Shown piece by piece: positions 19,411-21,228 of a DNA stretch of 21,228 nucleotides. The notes beneath the pieces were generated by a model. The model was not told the origin of the DNA and did not search any database. It saw only the letters and a program-made list of their open reading frames with translations. The position numbers were made by a program, and so were the translations under genes. Source of the DNA: SPCO01 sp964579825 (lineage in GTDB: Bacteria; Chloroflexota; Limnocylindria; Limnocylindrales; CSP1-4); assembly GCA_964579825.1 (NCBI GenBank), contig CAZOHT010000043.1:1-21228 (forward strand), read 5' to 3'. Position 1 is the stretch's first letter; every line of letters starts with the position of its first letter.

Positions 19411-21201
19411 CTACCCGCAAGCCCGCCGGTAGGCGTCCATCGCCTCGACCGCGCTCTCGGCGGCGACCAGGGCCGCCTGGGCCTCCATCCAGCGCGCCCG
19501 GACGTCGTCGACGGTGGAGGCAGGTCCATCCACCGCGTACCGACCCAGGTACGGGTTCGGGCCGGATTCCACGATCCGCCGATCATCGGTCGGGACGTAG
19601 ACGTCGTCCTCGCAGACCCACTTGCGCTCGCAGGCCAGGCGCCACTCGATCAGCTCGAACTGGATCACCCAGTGGAAGGCGGACGGCTCGGTCGGCAGGC
19701 CGTCCAGCAGCGCGTCGAGCGCCCGCTCGTCGAGCGCGATGAACCGGTCGAATGGCGCGCCGCGCGGGAATCCGAACTCGGCCAGCCACGCGTCCAGGGC
19801 CGGGGTCGTCGGGTCGGACTCGATGGTCACCTTGCCGTCGGCCGGTGGGATCAGGAAGTAGCCCGGCGCCTTGTCCTCGCGCCACTCCTCGTCGCCGTCC
19901 TCGCAGGCCTTGGGTGGAGGCGGCGGGACCGGTCCGGGCGGGATGGGTCCGGCCCCGGGCGGCGGGATCGGTCCAGGATCCTGCGGCGTTCCCGGTGAGA
20001 CCGGGCCGCCCGGGCCGGCCGGGACCGGGGCGGGCGCGTCGGGTGGTGTGGGGGTCGGGTCTGGCGTCGGCCCGCCGGGTGGCGTCGGGTCCGGGTCCGG
20101 GGTGGGCGCACCGGGCGCCGGGGCCGGAGGTGGTGGCGTGTCGGGCGGCTTCGGCGCGCCCTTGCCTCGACCGCGCAGCAGGAGCCACAGGCCGATCACG
20201 AGCAGGAGACCGCCCAGCCCCAACGCGGCCAGCGGCAGGCCGAGGATGCTGCCACCACCACTCGCAGCGCCGGGATCCGGCGTGGCCGTCGGGGCGGCGG
20301 ACGCGGGCGGGTTCGATGCCGCGGCGCTCTGGCTCGGCGATGGTGGTGACGAGGCGGTCGGCGAGGGCGTCGGCGGCGGAGATGCCGATGGCGTGGCCAC
20401 GGCGACCGGGAACTCGAGCGTGGGGCCCGGCTCGTAGGTCAGCAGCGGGTCGGCGAACGTCCCGCGGGAGACGTCGCGGCTGACGCTCTCGACGGTGCCG
20501 GCGCTCTCGTACGCGTAGGTGTCCCAGCCCAGGACGGTCAGCCACTCCTTGAGGATGGGGATGAGGATGAACACGTCCTGGCCATCGATCACCGCGCGAG
20601 CGTGCGTCCGGTAGGTGCTCACCTGGCCGTTGATCTGGATGTACAGGAGGACGTCGCCGGCGCCACCCGGATCCCAGCGGGCGATCCAGAAGTGCGAGCC
20701 ACCCGTGAACGCCGTCGCGGCGCCGTCCTCCCCCACCGGGACCGGCGGGAACTTGTCGATGAGGGCCGTGACGCCGTACTCGATGCGCTTCGACGGATCG
20801 GGCACGACGGGCACGGCCAGGCGTTGGTGGAAGAGCACGGCGCCATCGTCGAACGCGGCGTCGTCGCTGCCGAAGCTGCTGCAGGCAGCCGGGCCGCACA
20901 TGAACGGCCCGTCCAGCATCCACGACGGCACCATGTCCATCCGGGCGTGGCTGGCCATGGTCGTATCGCTGAGCGTGCCCGGGATCGGGAACCCGTCCGC
21001 AAACGGATCCTCGAACGTGACCGTCTCGCCGTTCACCACGACGTCGAAGCCGAGCTCGTTCGCGATGGGCGTCAGGTAGTCCTTGATCGGGTCGGGGTCG
21101 GCCGCTCGGGCGATGGGCGCGTGGACCGGTCCGGCCAGGGGCCCGAGGAACAGGATCGTGGCCGCGAGGGCAGCGGCAACGAGCGCAACGACGACCATCA
21201 T
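19411..21201 (-). CDS. Large exported single-pass protein with proline-rich region, unknown function
   Basis: This is a protein of at least 596 residues with, in order, an N-terminal hydrophobic signal segment (3-24, ending near ARA-AD at 33), an extracytoplasmic domain (35-268) that includes two close Cys residues (102 and 107), a Ser/Thr/Pro linker (270-312), a membrane helix (about 319-343) followed by the basic stop-transfer RGRGKGAPK, a very proline-rich stretch (350-430), and a C-terminal soluble domain (432-596) rich in acidic and aromatic residues with CERKWVCEDD. No family is recognised. The frame stays open to the window end at 21228, and the upstream codons read GFASRRSRP, a typical basic signal-peptide n-region, so the true start may lie outside the window. 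Confidence 0.72.
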   Translation of the reverse strand: MMVVVALVAAALAATILFLGPLAGPVHAPIARAADPDPIKDYLTPIANELGFDVVVNGETVTFEDPFADGFPIPGTLSDTTMASHARMDMVPSWMLDGPFMCGPAACSSFGSDDAAFDDGAVLFHQRLAVPVVPDPSKRIEYGVTALIDKFPPVPVGEDGAATAFTGGSHFWIARWDPGGAGDVLLYIQINGQVSTYRTHARAVIDGQDVFILIPILKEWLTVLGWDTYAYESAGTVESVSRDVSRGTFADPLLTYEPGPTLEFPVAVATPSASPPPTPSPTASSPPSPSQSAAASNPPASAAPTATPDPGAASGGGSILGLPLAALGLGGLLLVIGLWLLLRGRGKGAPKPPDTPPPPAPAPGAPTPDPDPTPPGGPTPDPTPTPPDAPAPVPAGPGGPVSPGTPQDPGPIPPPGAGPIPPGPVPPPPPKACEDGDEEWREDKAPGYFLIPPADGKVTIESDPTTPALDAWLAEFGFPRGAPFDRFIALDERALDALLDGLPTEPSAFHWVIQFELIEWRLACERKWVCEDDVYVPTDDRRIVESGPNPYLGRYAVDGPASTVDDVRARWMEAQAALVAAESAVEAMDAYRRACG

Positions 21202-21228
21202 CGGTCGCGAGCGGCGGGACGCGAACCC

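Noticed and set aside
19403..19429. CCGGCG/CGCCGG stem as bidirectional terminator between the convergent genes
   Set aside because: The loop is 15 nt, there is no U-tract, and it overlaps coding sequence of the minus-strand gene; the support is too weak to annotate.
19925..20155. GGTGTGGG/GGTCGGGTC-like low-complexity stretch considered as a DNA repeat or minisatellite
   Set aside because: It is the codon-level consequence of the proline-rich region (residues 350-430) of the minus-strand protein, with irregular unit length.
1..21228. CRISPR array, tRNA, rRNA, insertion sequence, integrase or attachment site
   Set aside because: No regularly spaced repeats, no cloverleaf or conserved rRNA sequence, and no transposase or recombinase motif was found on either strand by eye.

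Overview
The window is about 21 kb of very GC-rich bacterial DNA (I estimate around 70% G+C) with tightly packed genes, frequent 1-4 nt overlaps, and many start codons that lack a Shine-Dalgarno sequence but have a TANNNT box 6-9 nt upstream. Secreted proteins carry Thr/Ser/Pro-rich linkers. This style fits an uncultivated Chloroflexota or actinobacteria-like lineage. That placement is inference: no rRNA or other phylogenetic marker is present. A 100-N gap flanked by a perfect 55-bp duplication shows that the sequence is a scaffolded short-read assembly.

Layout. (1) 1-3375, plus strand: a sugar-acid operon. It holds the 3' end of an L-fuconate dehydratase, an SDR dehydrogenase, a fumarylacetoacetate-hydrolase-fold enzyme and a LarA-family nickel-pincer racemase. 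Together they fit the non-phosphorylative L-fucose route to pyruvate and L-lactate, with LarA as a possible handler of the lactate. (2) 3379-5614: an APH-fold kinase (minus) divergent from a TatA-like protein, followed by a small four-helix membrane protein and a Mug/TDG-like uracil-DNA glycosylase. (3) 5733-10022, minus: a tightly coupled cluster of a CHWC thioredoxin/DUF255 protein, a NUDIX-metallo-beta-lactamase fusion whose second domain has lost metal ligands, and an eight-helix membrane protein. (4) 10083-12587: a GlxA-type AraC regulator divergent from a FAD-linked (BBE-type) oxidoreductase. (5) 12722-14479: a secreted protein with a clan-CD (caspase/gingipain-like) His...Cys layout and C-terminal Ig-like region, ending at the assembly gap. 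(6) 14640-16585: a PhD-VapC toxin-antitoxin pair with a clear promoter/operator, a papain-like-fold protein divergent from it, and a second VapC paralogue that is N-terminally truncated and has no antitoxin. (7) 16658-18767: an HTH-TOBE (molybdate-sensing type) regulator, ModA and ModB, each overlapping the next by 4 nt, with no ModC ATPase. (8) 18805-21201: two exported or membrane-anchored proteins of unknown function in convergent orientation.

The most interesting items are the fucose-LarA operon, the shared leaderless promoter architecture (including a 38-bp divergent promoter serving two leaderless genes), the PIN duplication with its conserved C-terminal tail, the NUDIX/dead-MBL fusion, the secreted clan-CD-like protein, and the modAB operon without modC. 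No CRISPR array, tRNA, rRNA, insertion sequence or replication origin was seen. No stretch over 300 bases lacks a gene; the only unreadable stretch is the N run at 14483-14582.
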